Positions 33,540-42,858 are shown, counted from the first letter of the stretch. The stretch is 64,000 nt of DNA from Streptomyces sp. HUAS CB01 (GCF_030406905.1 NZ_CP129137.1:3581001-3645000); one strand, 5' to 3'. The notes: generated by a model from the letters alone, not told the origin. Made by a program: numbers and translations.

Positions 33540-35249
33540 CTATCCGGCGCGTCTGTGGACCTTGGCCCGGGAGCGCTTCTCGATGTACATCCGCTGGTCG
33601 GCGGACTGGAGCACCTCTTCGACGGACATTCCGCAGACCGCCCAGCCGATCCCGAAGCTCGCCCCGACCCGGACCGCCCGTCCGTCCACCCGGATGGGCG
33701 GAATGATCGCGTTCCGGAGGCGAACGGCCAGGTCGGCGGCGTCCGCGGCGCCGAGGCCGTCGGCGAGGACGACGAATTCGTCACCTCCGAGCCGGGCGAC
33801 GGTGTCCCCGTCCCGCACACCGGTGGTGAGCCGGCGGGCGACCTCGATGAGGACGGCGTCGCCGGTGTTGTGCCCGAAGCGGTCGTTGATCGACTTGAAG
33901 CCGTCCAGGTCGCAGAAGAGCACGGCGAGGCCCTTCGTCCCGTCGTCGACCCCTCCGTCCATGGCGGGCGCGACGGCATGCACATGATGGTCGTACGGGA
34001 TTCCGGGCCCGTCGAAGTCGAATCCGTCGGCGCGAAAGCCGCTTTCGGCGTCCCCGTCGTCGTATCCACCCGCGTAGCCGTTCTCGCCGTAGCCGCCGTC
34101 CGCGTAGTCGCCGTAGGGGTAGTCCGGCACGTCCAGGGTCCGGCCGGCCTCCTGCCGCGCCCCCTGGGGGCGCTCGCACAGCCGGGCGCTGAGCCGGGCG
34201 CGCAGCTCGGCGTTGTTGGGCAGTCCGGTCAGTGCGTCGTGGCTGGCCCGGTGTGCGAGGTGGAGTTCGTGCCGCTTGCGCTCCTCGATGTCCTCGACGT
34301 GCGTGAGAAGGAAGCGGGGGCCGTCGGCGGTGTCGGCGACGACGGAGTTGCGCAGCGAGACCCAGACGTACGTGCCGTCGCGACGGCCGAGGCGCAGTTC
34401 GGCGCGTCCGCCCTCGGCGGAGGTCCGCAGCAGGGTGCCGATGTCCTCGGGGTGGACGAGATCGGCGAAGGAGTACCGACGCATCGCCGACGCGGGGCGG
34501 CCGAGCAGCCGGCAGAGGGCGTCGTTGGTGCGGAGCAGCCGGCCGTGCTGGTCGCCGCCCATCTCCGCGATGGCCATGCCGCTCGGCGCGTACTCGAACG
34601 CCTGCCGGAACGACTCCTCGCTGGCGCGCAGGGCCTGCTGCTCGCGCTCCAGGCGGACCAGAGCGCGCTGCATGTTTGCTCGGAGCCGGGCGTTGCTGAT
34701 CGCAATCGCCGACTGTGAGGCGTACATCTGGAGCGCTTCCTGGCCCCAGGCGCCCGGGCGGCGCCCGTTGCGGGGCTTGTCGACGGAGATGACACCGAGC
34801 AGCTCGCGTCCGCCGCCCGAGGCGTACATCGGCGCGTAGAGCCGGTCCTGGGGGTGCCACTCGCCCTCGAAGCGCGGCTCGGGGCCTTCCGTGTACCACT
34901 GCGGAACGTCGTCCTCCAGCAGCACCCAGCCCTCGGTGTGCGGTATGAAGCGCAGCTCGCCCCACGCCTCGCCCATGCCGAGCCGGCGCTCCCAGGAGGT
35001 CCGGGAGCCGACACGCCCGGTGATCAGGGCTTCCGCCGCGGTGTTCCCGGCGAAGGCGGCGACGACGAGATCCCCGTCAGGGCGTACGAGATTGACGCAT
35101 GCCAGCTCGTACCCCAGCCCGGCCACGATGCCGTCGGCGACGGTCTGCAGCGTGTCCGCCAGGCTGCGGGCCGTGTTGAGGTTCGCCACGACCTGATGCA
35201 GCTGCCTCAGGGTCGCAAGACGGACGTACGGCTCCGACTCGGTCTCCAT
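33540..35249 (-). CDS. cdgB: Diguanylate cyclase, GAF-PAS-GGDEF (CdgB-like)
   Basis: A 569-residue c-di-GMP synthase. A GAF domain (about 20-185), a PAS/PAC domain (about 215-345) and a GGDEF domain (about 350-565) are visible. The active site is the canonical GGDEF, and RDGD five residues before it is an intact inhibitory I-site, so product inhibition is likely. The GGDEF domain is split after HDALTGLPNNAELRARLSARL by a loop of about 70 residues rich in Gly, Asp and Tyr (YGDYADGGYGENGYAGGYDDG). Architecture and context match my recollection of S. coelicolor CdgB, a BldD target affecting development. A CRP-like site lies about 145 bases upstream. Confidence 0.9.
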   Translation of the reverse strand: METESEPYVRLATLRQLHQVVANLNTARSLADTLQTVADGIVAGLGYELACVNLVRPDGDLVVAAFAGNTAAEALITGRVGSRTSWERRLGMGEAWGELRFIPHTEGWVLLEDDVPQWYTEGPEPRFEGEWHPQDRLYAPMYASGGGRELLGVISVDKPRNGRRPGAWGQEALQMYASQSAIAISNARLRANMQRALVRLEREQQALRASEESFRQAFEYAPSGMAIAEMGGDQHGRLLRTNDALCRLLGRPASAMRRYSFADLVHPEDIGTLLRTSAEGGRAELRLGRRDGTYVWVSLRNSVVADTADGPRFLLTHVEDIEERKRHELHLAHRASHDALTGLPNNAELRARLSARLCERPQGARQEAGRTLDVPDYPYGDYADGGYGENGYAGGYDDGDAESGFRADGFDFDGPGIPYDHHVHAVAPAMDGGVDDGTKGLAVLFCDLDGFKSINDRFGHNTGDAVLIEVARRLTTGVRDGDTVARLGGDEFVVLADGLGAADAADLAVRLRNAIIPPIRVDGRAVRVGASFGIGWAVCGMSVEEVLQSADQRMYIEKRSRAKVHRRAG

Positions 35250-35649
35250 CGCTCGCTCTCCCCGAGACCTCGAACAGCTGACTCCAGGTTCCTCATCGAC
35301 TCCACTGGTGCACCCATTTGGTGCAGTGTCCCCGCCACTGAATCACAGCGAGCTGTCCACCCGGTACACAGGGTCAACAAATACTGGACTCTGTGACTCA
35401 AGTCACAACAGATGATGATGGGGATCGCGTGCGCGGCAGGGGCGTTCCGCCCTTCTTGAACGCAAATTCCGACAGGGTCCGAGCAGGATGCGACGGGAGC
35501 CGGACAGGAACCACGAAGGAACCGGACCGGCATACGGGCAGATGTCCGGCCGTCGGTCACCGGAGCGGGCGCCCCGGCCCGGAGTCCTAGGACCCGGCTG
35601 GTCCTCTGGCCCGATGTGGCGGAGCGGGGGACGAGGTTAGCGTTCGGCC
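35250..35649. other. Shared upstream region of cdgB and the flavin reductase gene
   Basis: About 400 bases between divergent genes. Apart from the CRP-like palindrome at 35392-35407 I see a direct GGTGCA repeat (about 35305-35325) but no gene. Local A+T is raised around 35330-35420, which fits promoters. Confidence 0.5.
35392..35407. promoter_or_regulatory. CRP-type palindromic operator
   Basis: TGTGACTCAAGTCACA is TGTGA-N6-TCACA, the full classical CRP consensus. It also fits GTG-N6-GNCAC, which I recall as the Streptomyces Crp motif. It lies between divergent cdgB (143 bases from its start) and the flavin reductase gene (243 bases from its start). Confidence 0.7.
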
Positions 35650-36213
35650 GTGCCACAGACGAGCCCCACCCCGAGTACCACGACCGTCCTCCATGCTGAG
35701 GGGGTGAGCGACGACGAGTTCCGTGCCGCCATGTCCCGGCTGGCCGCCGGAGTGGTGCTGATCACGGCGCACGAGCCGCCCTTGGCGGAGGACGGGCCGC
35801 GCGGGGACGACGTCGGCATGACGGCGACGTCGTTCATGTCGGTGTCCCTCGACCCGCCGCTGGTGCTCGTGAGCCTGCGCAACGGCTCACGCATGGACGA
35901 CCTGCTGGCCGAACAGCCCACATGGGGCGCGTCGGTGCTCTCCGAGAGCCAGCGGCACATCGCCGGCCGGTTCTCGATGAAGGGACGCATCAGCGACCGG
36001 CTCCTGTTCGAGGACATCGCGTACACCCGCGGGGAGGTGTGCGGCGCGCCCCTGATGGGCGGGGCGCTGGCGGTCCTCGAGTGCCGCACCGAGCAGCGCG
36101 TCGAGGCGGGCGACCACACCCTCGTGATCGGCCGTGTGCTGAAGGCGGGCCTGCCCAGCACGGAGGGCGGCCCCCTGACCTACTTCCGGGGGCGCTACCG
36201 GCACTTGGGCTGA
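35650..36213 (+). CDS. Flavin reductase-like (FMN-binding split barrel) protein
   Basis: A 187-residue flavoprotein. DDEFRAAMSRLAAGVVLITA, MTATSFMSVSLDPPLVLVSL and GASVLSESQRHIAGRF are standard for the flavin reductase domain (NAD(P)H:flavin oxidoreductases that supply reduced flavin to monooxygenases). There is an insertion (PPLAEDGPRGDDV) after the first strand. GTG start at 35650. No partner oxygenase lies near, so the physiological partner is unknown. Confidence 0.9.
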   Translation: MPQTSPTPSTTTVLHAEGVSDDEFRAAMSRLAAGVVLITAHEPPLAEDGPRGDDVGMTATSFMSVSLDPPLVLVSLRNGSRMDDLLAEQPTWGASVLSESQRHIAGRFSMKGRISDRLLFEDIAYTRGEVCGAPLMGGALAVLECRTEQRVEAGDHTLVIGRVLKAGLPSTEGGPLTYFRGRYRHLG

Positions 36214-36316
36214 CGGGCGACGGGGCGCCGGCCCGGGCACGGGACGACGAACGGGTTCGGGCGCGGCACCCGAGCACCCCGAGCTCTCCGGGCGACCGGG
36301 CCCACGGTCCCCCGGG

Positions 36317-36742
36317 TCACCAGTCGCGGGCGCTGCGGCCGCGCTTGGTCTCCCCCCGGCGCTTCTTCTCCCGCAGACGGCGTTCGTTGATGCCGCGGGG
36401 GATCTTCGTGGCCCGGCGCGGCCGCGGGGGCGGAGCGGTGGCCTCCGCGAGGAGTGCCGCCAGACGGACCGCCGCCGCCTCCCGGTTGCGCCACTGCGAG
36501 CGGTGCTCGGACGACCGGACACTGATCACGCCGTCGTTCAGCCGGGACGCCAGCCGCTCCAGCGCCCGCTCCTTCCACACGGCCGGCAGCGCCTCCGTCG
36601 CGGCGAGGTCGTAGCGGAGCTCCACCTGGGAGTCGCTCGTGTTGACGTGCTGGCCGCCGGGACCCGACGACCGCGAGAAACGCCACATGAGCTCGGCCTC
36701 CGGCAGGGAGACCGAGCCGCGGATGAGATAGGGCCCGGACAT
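36317..36742 (-). CDS. arfB: Alternative ribosome-rescue factor ArfB (peptidyl-tRNA hydrolase)
   Basis: A 141-residue class-I release-factor-like hydrolase. [16 protein letters not shown] holds the catalytic GGQ, and the basic tail ([26 protein letters not shown]) is the C-terminal extension that enters the empty mRNA channel of stalled ribosomes. It releases peptides from non-stop ribosomes. Three in-frame ATGs (36763, 36751, 36742) are possible; 36742 gives the common MSGPYLIRG start. Confidence 0.95.
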   Translation of the reverse strand: MSGPYLIRGSVSLPEAELMWRFSRSSGPGGQHVNTSDSQVELRYDLAATEALPAVWKERALERLASRLNDGVISVRSSEHRSQWRNREAAAVRLAALLAEATAPPPRPRRATKIPRGINERRLREKKRRGETKRGRSARDW

Positions 36743-36899
36743 ACGTCCCATGGTCGCGTCCATGGCCGACCCGCGTCACGTTCTTTTCCCGGTCGGCGGG
36801 GAACCTGGTGGCACTCGGTCCGCGTTAAGGACGGTGACGGTAGCTTCGGGAAGCACGAAGCCCGATCGCACTGCACCCGACCAGGAAAGGGACCTCCCC

Positions 36900-37475
36900 A
36901 TGGCTGTAAGCCTGTCCAAGGGCGGCAACGTCTCGCTCACCAAGGAGGCACCGGGCCTGACCGCCGTCACGGTGGGCCTCGGCTGGGACGTCCGCACCAC
37001 CACCGGCACCGACTTCGACCTCGACGCCTCCGCCATCGCGGTGAACAACGGCGGCAAGGTCGTCTCCGACGGCCACTTCGTCTTCTTCAACAACAAGTCG
37101 ACGCCGGACCAGTCCATCGTCCACACCGGTGACAACCGCACCGGCGAGGGCGGCGGCGACGACGAGCAGATCAACGTCAACCTGGCCGGGCTCGCCGCGG
37201 ACGTCGAGAAGATCGTCTTCCCGGTCTCCATCTACGACGCCGAGAACCGCAGCCAGAACTTCGGTCAGGTGCGCAACGCCTACATCCGCATCGTGAACCA
37301 GGCGGGCGGCGCGGAGATCGCCCGCTACGACCTGAGCGAGGACGCCGCCACCGAGACCGCCATGGTCTTCGGCGAGCTGTACCGCAACGGCGCGGAGTGG
37401 AAGTTCCGTGCGGTCGGCCAGGGTTACGCCTCGGGCCTGGTCGGCATCGCCCAGGACTTCGGCGTCAACGTCTGA
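36900..37475 (+). CDS. TerD-family protein
   Basis: A 191-residue TerD protein. [67 protein letters not shown] and [34 protein letters not shown] are the family hallmarks, including acidic residues for calcium. These stress proteins act with other Ter proteins at the membrane in tellurite, phage and colicin responses. In Streptomyces several copies occur, some affecting differentiation. AAAGGGA precedes the ATG; a good terminator follows. Confidence 0.95.
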   Translation: MAVSLSKGGNVSLTKEAPGLTAVTVGLGWDVRTTTGTDFDLDASAIAVNNGGKVVSDGHFVFFNNKSTPDQSIVHTGDNRTGEGGGDDEQINVNLAGLAADVEKIVFPVSIYDAENRSQNFGQVRNAYIRIVNQAGGAEIARYDLSEDAATETAMVFGELYRNGAEWKFRAVGQGYASGLVGIAQDFGVNV

Positions 37476-37493
37476 CACACGCGCACACGCGCC

Positions 37494-37531
37494 CCGAAGG
37501 TTCCGGTCGCCGTCCCGGCCGGGACCTTCGG
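37494..37531 (+). terminator. Terminator of the terD-like gene
   Basis: CCGAAGGTTCCGG (37494-37506) pairs with CCGGGACCTTCGG (37519-37531), 13 bp with one wobble pair, starting 19 bases after the stop. Confidence 0.8.
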
Positions 37532-37632
37532 CACCCAGGCCGCGGAAACGGCCGTCGGCCACGGGGCCACGGCCATCGGCCCACGGGGCTGTACGGCCAA
37601 AACGGCCACGGAACGCGACGGGCCCTCGGGCG

Positions 37633-39036
37633 CTACGGCTTCGAGGGCCTGCCGTCCCCGTACAACCACACGTCCCAGAGCTCCGTGAGGTCCTCGCCGG
37701 TCTTCTCCTCCACATAGGCGATGAAGTCCTCGGTGGACGCGTTGCCGTGGCGGTGCTCCTGCGGCCAGCCCTTCAGCAGGGCGAAGAACGCGTCGTCGCC
37801 CACGGTCTGCCGGATCTTGTGGAGGACCATCGCGCCGCGCCCGTACACCGGCGCTCCCAGGAGGTCGTCCGTCGGCGGTTCGGCGGGCGGGAAGGCCCAG
37901 TTGCCGTCGTCCTCGAACTCCTTCTCGAAGCGCTTCTGCGCCGGGACGTCGTTGAAGTCCTCGTCGTACAGCCACTCCGCGTAGGTCGCGAAGGCCTCGT
38001 TCAGCCACACGTCCTTCCACGCCTTCGGCGAGACCGAGTTGCCGTACCACTGGTGGGCCATCTCGTGGACGAGGAACTCCTCGTTGAACGCCCCGGCCGG
38101 GTACACGGGCCGGGTCTGGGTCTCCAGCGCGTAGTTCACGTCGTCCGCGCGCTCGACGATCGCCCCGGTGGACGAGAAGGGGTACGGGCCGAAGTTCTCC
38201 TGCGCCCAGTCCAGCACCTCGGGCAGGCGGGCCCGCACCTTCTCGCTCTGCGCGGCGACGGTCCTGTCCACGGCAGTGAACTCCGGCACGCCCCGCGCGG
38301 GGCGTGAGGTCTTCACGTCGTACTCGCCGACGCCGACGGTCGCCAGATAGCTCGCCATCGGCTCGGCCGAGTGCCAGGCGAACGCGGTCCTGCTGCCGCC
38401 GGCCACGGGCCGCTGGGACCTGAGCTCCCCGTTGGAGACTGCGGTGAGCCCCTTGGGCACCGTCACGGTGATGTCGTAGGCGGCCTTGTCGCTGGGGTGG
38501 TGGTTGCCGGGGAACCAGGCCATCGAGCCCTGCGGCTCGCCGAGCGCGACGGCCCCGTCCTCGGTCCGCAGCCAGCCTTCCTCGGAGCCGTCCGGGTCCT
38601 TCACGGTCTTCGGGCTGCCGGAGTACCGGACGACGGTCGTGAAGGTGCTGCCGTCGGCGACGGCCTCGCGCGGGCGGACAGCGAGCTCGTCGCCCGCGCG
38701 CGTGGCCTCGGCCGGGGCTCCGTTCACGGTCACGCCGTCGACGGCCAGTCCGTGCAGGTCGAGGTTGAAGGAGCTGAGGTCCTGGGTGGCGCGAGCGGTG
38801 ACGGTCGCCGTGCCGCTGAGCCGGTTCGGCTTCGGGTCGTAGTCCAGGGCGAGGCCGTAGTGCCGTACGTCGTACCCGCCGTTGCCCTGCCCGGGGAAGT
38901 ACGGATCCCGCAGCCCCGCGGCCCCGGGTCTGCCGGCGGCATCGGCGCCGTCGCCGCTCCCCGTGCAGGCCGAGGCCGCGAGCACGAGGAGGGCGGCGAC
39001 GGGCGCCAGGGCACGGAGGAGCGGTCGCTGGTCCAC
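37633..39036 (-). CDS. Secreted lipoprotein M1-family metallopeptidase
   Basis: A 467-residue zinc peptidase, shorter than full aminopeptidase N. The lipoprotein signal LVLAASACTGSG has its lipid Cys at about residue 24. A beta-rich N-domain (YDVRHYGLALDYDPKPNRLSGTATVTA) precedes the catalytic domain with HEMAHQW (HEXXH) and NEAFATYAE 18 residues on (third zinc ligand). The GAMEN substrate loop is replaced by STGAIVE. It probably trims peptides at the cell surface. The C-terminal helical domain of long M1 enzymes is absent, as in other small actinobacterial members. Confidence 0.9.
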   Translation of the reverse strand: MDQRPLLRALAPVAALLVLAASACTGSGDGADAAGRPGAAGLRDPYFPGQGNGGYDVRHYGLALDYDPKPNRLSGTATVTARATQDLSSFNLDLHGLAVDGVTVNGAPAEATRAGDELAVRPREAVADGSTFTTVVRYSGSPKTVKDPDGSEEGWLRTEDGAVALGEPQGSMAWFPGNHHPSDKAAYDITVTVPKGLTAVSNGELRSQRPVAGGSRTAFAWHSAEPMASYLATVGVGEYDVKTSRPARGVPEFTAVDRTVAAQSEKVRARLPEVLDWAQENFGPYPFSSTGAIVERADDVNYALETQTRPVYPAGAFNEEFLVHEMAHQWYGNSVSPKAWKDVWLNEAFATYAEWLYDEDFNDVPAQKRFEKEFEDDGNWAFPPAEPPTDDLLGAPVYGRGAMVLHKIRQTVGDDAFFALLKGWPQEHRHGNASTEDFIAYVEEKTGEDLTELWDVWLYGDGRPSKP

Positions 39037-39194
39037 ACGGCGATCCTATGTGCGGAATGTCCGACTCCGTCGGGCGGTGGGTGTGACATCCGCACCCGCG
39101 GCGCGACGGCCCTCCGCCCACCGGAAGCGCCCGGCGAGGGCGGGGCGGGAGCCACCCGGCCCGAGGCGGCGACGCCGGCCGCCCGCCCCGCGGG

Positions 39195-39752
39195 CTACCC
39201 GGCGAGGGCGGCGACGCCGGCCCGGGCGAACGTCTCGTCGAGGTCACCGCTCGGGGCACCCGCGACGCCGATGCCCGCGATCGGGGCGCCCTCCGACCGG
39301 ACCGGTGCGCCACCGCCGAGGAACAGCGTGCCGGGGATGTCCTTCAGGTTCGGCGCCTGCCGGAGCCGCTCGGCCAACTCGGAGGTGGGCGCGTTCCAGG
39401 AGACCGCGGTGAACGCCTTGCGCTGCGCGGACTCGTACGACTGCGGGCCTGCCCCGTCGCCGCGAAGGACGACGATCGTGTTGCCGTTGCGGTCGACCAC
39501 GGCCACGGTGACCCGCTGGTTGTCCTCCTGGGCGGCCTCCAGCACGGCCCGGGCCGCCCTGGTGGCCGCCGCGACGGTCAGATGCGTGGTCTGCTGCAGA
39601 TTGCGGTTCGCGGCATCGGCCTTCACTGCGGCGGGGGCGGCCACGGCCGGGGCGGAGGCGTTCGCGGAGACCGCGCCGAAGGTACCGGCGCCGAGCGCGG
39701 CGGCGGCGAGGGCACCGGTCAGGACGCGGGCACGCAGCGAGAACTTCTTCAT
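39195..39752 (-). CDS. hbpS: HbpS-like secreted heme-binding sensor protein
   Basis: A 185-residue exported GlcG/HbpS-family protein. The signal peptide (about 1-34, SLRARVLTGALAAAALGAGTFGAVSANASA) is followed by LTVAAATRAARAVLEAAQEDNQRVTVAVVDRNGNTIVVLRGDGAGPQSYESAQRKAFTA-type family sequence and GTLFLGGGAPVRSEGAPIAGIGVAGA. It is divergent from a histidine kinase and response regulator, exactly the S. reticuli hbpS-senS-senR layout, where HbpS binds heme and modulates SenS under redox stress. The signal lacks a twin-arginine pair, so Sec export is more likely here. GAGGAG precedes the ATG. Confidence 0.9.
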   Translation of the reverse strand: MKKFSLRARVLTGALAAAALGAGTFGAVSANASAPAVAAPAAVKADAANRNLQQTTHLTVAAATRAARAVLEAAQEDNQRVTVAVVDRNGNTIVVLRGDGAGPQSYESAQRKAFTAVSWNAPTSELAERLRQAPNLKDIPGTLFLGGGAPVRSEGAPIAGIGVAGAPSGDLDETFARAGVAALAG

Positions 39753-40009
39753 GGGACAACTCCTCGAGGGGCGGGACGGACATCGGGCCGGACACCCTGC
39801 GTCCGGGCGCACGAGCAGGCACGCACGCGTCCGGGCTACCGGGTTTCCCGACGGCGGCCGTCCGGCAGGGCGGGCCGACCGGCCGGGGCAACCGGTGGTG
39901 TGGGGCCGGGGCGACGCTCGTCGCCCCGCCATCGATCCTCCGGCCGGGGACGGACCCGGACGGTCGGCGAAGCGGATGCCTCCGGCCGACCCGGCGGACG
40001 ACGGTCGGG

Positions 40010-40025
40010 TCAGCCGATCGGCTGA
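40010..40025. promoter_or_regulatory. Perfect 16-bp palindrome between hbpS and senS
   Basis: TCAGCCGATCGGCTGA is fully self-complementary and lies 66 bases upstream of the senS start in the 338-base divergent region. It is a candidate operator for this module. The rest of the gap (39753-40090) holds no gene that I can see. Confidence 0.5.
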
Positions 40026-40090
40026 TGCGCACCTGGCTCCGCCGGGTCACGATGGGGGCATCCGTGCAGGTCGGCGAGGAGTGATGGACG

Positions 40091-41377
40091 GTGGACCAGA
40101 CCCCCGGCGCGCTCCGGCCCCCGGACCCGGACCCGGACGCCCGATGGCTCGCACGGGTCATGCACGCCGCTTTCTTCCTGCTGCTCGGTGCCTCACTGGT
40201 GCGCTATCTGCTGCGGCATCCCTGGGAGGACCGCTCCCCGTGGGTGATCGGTCTCTCGGCGGCGCTCGCGGGGCTGTACGTCCTCGGCCCGGTCCTCGGC
40301 CCCCGGGCCGCACCCCGCCGTCTCGCCTGGCTCGGCACCGTCGTCGCCGTCTGGATGGTCCTCGTCGTGCTCGCGCCGAGCTTCGCCTGGTGCGCGGTGC
40401 CCCTCTTCTACACCGGCCTGCGCACCCTCCCGCCGCGCGCCGCCCTGGTACTGGTCGGCCTGCTCACCGCCTTCGTCGTGGCCGCGCAGCTCAAGCTCGC
40501 GCACGGCGGCTTCGACCCGAACCTGTTGATCGCACCGCCTGCGGTCGCCGCCATCGCGACCGCGGTCTACGTCCACGCGGAACGTCTCTCCGCGCGGCAG
40601 CGGGCGCTGATCGACGATCTGCTCAGGACCCGGCGCGAACTGGCCGCGACCGAGCGCCGCGAGGGCACGCTCGCCGAGCGCCAGCGGCTGTCCATGGAGA
40701 TCCACGACACCCTCGCCCAGCAGCTGTCCAGCCAGCAGATGCTGCTGCAGGCCGCCGACCGCGTCTGGGACGGGGACCCGGCGGCCGCGCGGCGCCACGT
40801 CCGTACCGCCGAGTCCATCGCGGAGCGCAGCCTCGCCGAGGCCCGACGCTTCGTCCACGACCTCGCGCCGGTCGATCTCGCGGAGGGCGGCGGACTGGAA
40901 CGGGCCCTGCGGACGCTCGCCGAGCGGGAGTCCGCGGACTTCCGGGTGGACGGCGCGGCGGTCCCGCTGCCCGACCGGGTCCAGTCGGCGCTGCTGCGCA
41001 TCGCCCAGGGAGCCCTGGCCAACGTCCGTGAGCACGCCGAGGCGGGCTCCGCCGCGCTGACCCTCACGTACCTCGGCGACCAGGTCGTCCTCGACATCGC
41101 GGACGACGGCCGGGGCTTCGAGCCGACGGGCGCGCCCCCGCGCGACCGCGGACACGGCCTGCCGGCGATGCGGGCACGGGCGCGTCAGCTCGGCGGCACG
41201 CTGACCGTCGAGTCCGCGCCCGGGGAGGGCACGGTGCTCTCGGCCGCCATCCCGTTGGAGCCCCGGGGGGACGCCAGGAGCCCGAAGAAGCCGGGGAGCA
41301 CGGGAAACCCGGGGCCCCCGAAGCACCAGGGGACCCCGAAGAACCCGCCGAACCCGAAGCCCCCGGAGTCGTCATGA
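40091..41377 (+). CDS. senS: Sensor histidine kinase SenS-like (NarL-type)
   Basis: A 428-residue membrane kinase. Five or so TM helices lie in residues about 24-165. A coiled linker (LSARQRALIDDLLRTRRELAATERREGTLAERQ) leads to the HisKA_3 box SMEIHDTLAQQLSSQQ (phospho-His) and an HATPase with NVREHAE (N-box), DIADDGRGFEP and HGLPAMRARA. The C-terminus is an unusual Lys/Pro/Gly-rich tail of about 40 residues. The stop overlaps the regulator's ATG (ATGA). Beside hbpS, so it is the likely partner of the HbpS heme sensor. Confidence 0.92.
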   Translation: MDQTPGALRPPDPDPDARWLARVMHAAFFLLLGASLVRYLLRHPWEDRSPWVIGLSAALAGLYVLGPVLGPRAAPRRLAWLGTVVAVWMVLVVLAPSFAWCAVPLFYTGLRTLPPRAALVLVGLLTAFVVAAQLKLAHGGFDPNLLIAPPAVAAIATAVYVHAERLSARQRALIDDLLRTRRELAATERREGTLAERQRLSMEIHDTLAQQLSSQQMLLQAADRVWDGDPAAARRHVRTAESIAERSLAEARRFVHDLAPVDLAEGGGLERALRTLAERESADFRVDGAAVPLPDRVQSALLRIAQGALANVREHAEAGSAALTLTYLGDQVVLDIADDGRGFEPTGAPPRDRGHGLPAMRARARQLGGTLTVESAPGEGTVLSAAIPLEPRGDARSPKKPGSTGNPGPPKHQGTPKNPPNPKPPESS

Positions 41378-42003
41378 CCGTACGGATCCTGCTCTGCGAC
41401 GACCACGCCGTCGTACGGGCCGGGCTGCTCGCACTCCTCGGCAGCGAGCCCGGCATCGAGGTCGTCGGCGAGGCGGGCAGCGGCGAGGAGGCGGTCGCCA
41501 TGGCGGCGAAACTGATGCCCGACGTGGTGCTGATGGACCTGCAGCTGGGCCCGGGCATCGACGGCGTGGAGGCGACCCGCCGTGTCACCGCGCTGCCCGG
41601 CGGCGGCGTGCGCGTCCTGGTGCTGACGACGTACGACACGGACGCGGACGTCACCCGGGCCATCGAGGCCGGAGCGACCGGCTATCTGCTGAAGGCCGAA
41701 CGTCCGGAGGAGCTCTTCGCCGCGATCCGTTCCGCGGCCCAGGGCCGCACCGCCCTGTCGGCCCCGGTCGCGACCCGGGTGATGGACCACATGCGCGGCA
41801 CCGCCCGACCTGCGCTGACCGCACGGGAACGCGACATCCTGGGCCAGCTCGCCCGGGGGCTGGGCAACCGCGAGATCGCCCGGGCGCTGTTCATCAGCGA
41901 GGCCACGGTGAAGACCCATCTCGGGCGCATCTACGCCAAGTTGGGCGTCGACACCCGTGCGGGCGCGGTGGCGGTGGCGAAGGAGCAGCGACTGCTGCCA
42001 TGA
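41374..42003 (+). CDS. senR: Response regulator SenR-like (NarL/LuxR type)
   Basis: A 209-residue regulator. Receiver domain with acidic pair at 9-10, phospho-Asp 55 in VVLMDLQ, and the conserved Lys in YLLKAERPEEL. LuxR-type HTH at about 145-205 (LTARERDILGQLARGLGNREIARALFISEATVKTHLGRIYAKLGV). Translationally coupled to the kinase gene. In S. reticuli SenR controls anti-oxidative genes and the hbpS-senSR locus itself; targets here are inferred. Confidence 0.95.
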   Translation: MTVRILLCDDHAVVRAGLLALLGSEPGIEVVGEAGSGEEAVAMAAKLMPDVVLMDLQLGPGIDGVEATRRVTALPGGGVRVLVLTTYDTDADVTRAIEAGATGYLLKAERPEELFAAIRSAAQGRTALSAPVATRVMDHMRGTARPALTARERDILGQLARGLGNREIARALFISEATVKTHLGRIYAKLGVDTRAGAVAVAKEQRLLP

Positions 42004-42357
42004 GCGCCCCGCGGTGCGCGGACGACGACCCCTGCGCCGCCGCGCCCTGAGAACCTGCCGGTGCCGAGGTCGAAGGCGAGTGGGGCGGGGAGCGGGACGA
42101 CCCCGGAGAGCCTGTACGTCGCCTGGCTCCGGTAGTCGTCCCGGAAGGCCGTGTGCACAGCACCGCCCTTCGTGCTCGCCGTCGGCGGGAGGCGTCGGGG
42201 CCACTCGGTTGACTCGGCAACGCCGCGCGTCGCCGTGCCGGGCGTCGCGGCGGGGCGAACGTTGCCTGAGGTGGCACCACAGGGCGACTCTCGCCGGAAT
42301 CCGTCGGCGATCACCCGAGCGTGCGAACGAGCCGCTTCGCCGTGACACCATCGGAGC
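42004..42357. other. Gap between senR and a hypothetical gene
   Basis: About 350 bases. One stretch read on the minus strand (about 42020-42160) looks somewhat protein-like (AFRDDYRSQATYRLSGVVP) but has no credible start or known family. It may be a decayed fragment or chance. Nothing else seen. Confidence 0.3.
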
Positions 42358-42858
42358 GTGCTCGACATCGGCTACTCCCTCTCCCGGCGCTTCCCGGACC
42401 CTCCGCAGACCGACTACCGGACCGCGGACGTCCACGCCCTGCGCCACGACCTCTTCTGCGGCGACGTCTACCTCGCCGACACCAAGGCCGACCGTGAGGT
42501 GTCCACGGCCTGGGGATGGGTGCCGGTGCTCGACTTCGCGTGGGCACTGTGCGACATCGTGGAGCGGCTGGACCGGGACCCCAAGGGCAGCCGGGCCGCG
42601 CAGCCGCAGTACGCGGAGATCGACTTCACCGAGTCGGCCGACCGCATGCTCTTCGAGCGCCGCTTCGGCTGGGTGGACGTCGAGGCCGACTGGATGCCCG
42701 GCGACGAGGCACCGCTCACCTTCAACCACGGCGAACTGCGCCGCGAGGCACGGGACTTCCTGCACGACCTCGTCGCCGACCTCACCGACATGCACGAGGG
42801 GCTCGCCGACAACCCCGTCGTCTGGGACCTCCAGGCCCGCTTCCCCCGTCTGCCCTGA
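42358..42858 (+). CDS. Conserved hypothetical protein
   Basis: A 166-residue soluble protein that I do not recognise. It is rich in Asp, Glu and aromatic residues (VLDFAWALCDIVERLDRD, FTESADRMLFERRFGWVDVEADWMPGDEAPLTFNHGEL). A mixed alpha/beta fold with a long C-terminal helix (REARDFLHDLVADLTDMHEGLADNP) is likely. Composition and size resemble immunity or regulator-partner proteins, but there is no direct evidence. GTG start at 42358. It is convergent with the pentapeptide gene. Confidence 0.7.
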   Translation: MLDIGYSLSRRFPDPPQTDYRTADVHALRHDLFCGDVYLADTKADREVSTAWGWVPVLDFAWALCDIVERLDRDPKGSRAAQPQYAEIDFTESADRMLFERRFGWVDVEADWMPGDEAPLTFNHGELRREARDFLHDLVADLTDMHEGLADNPVVWDLQARFPRLP

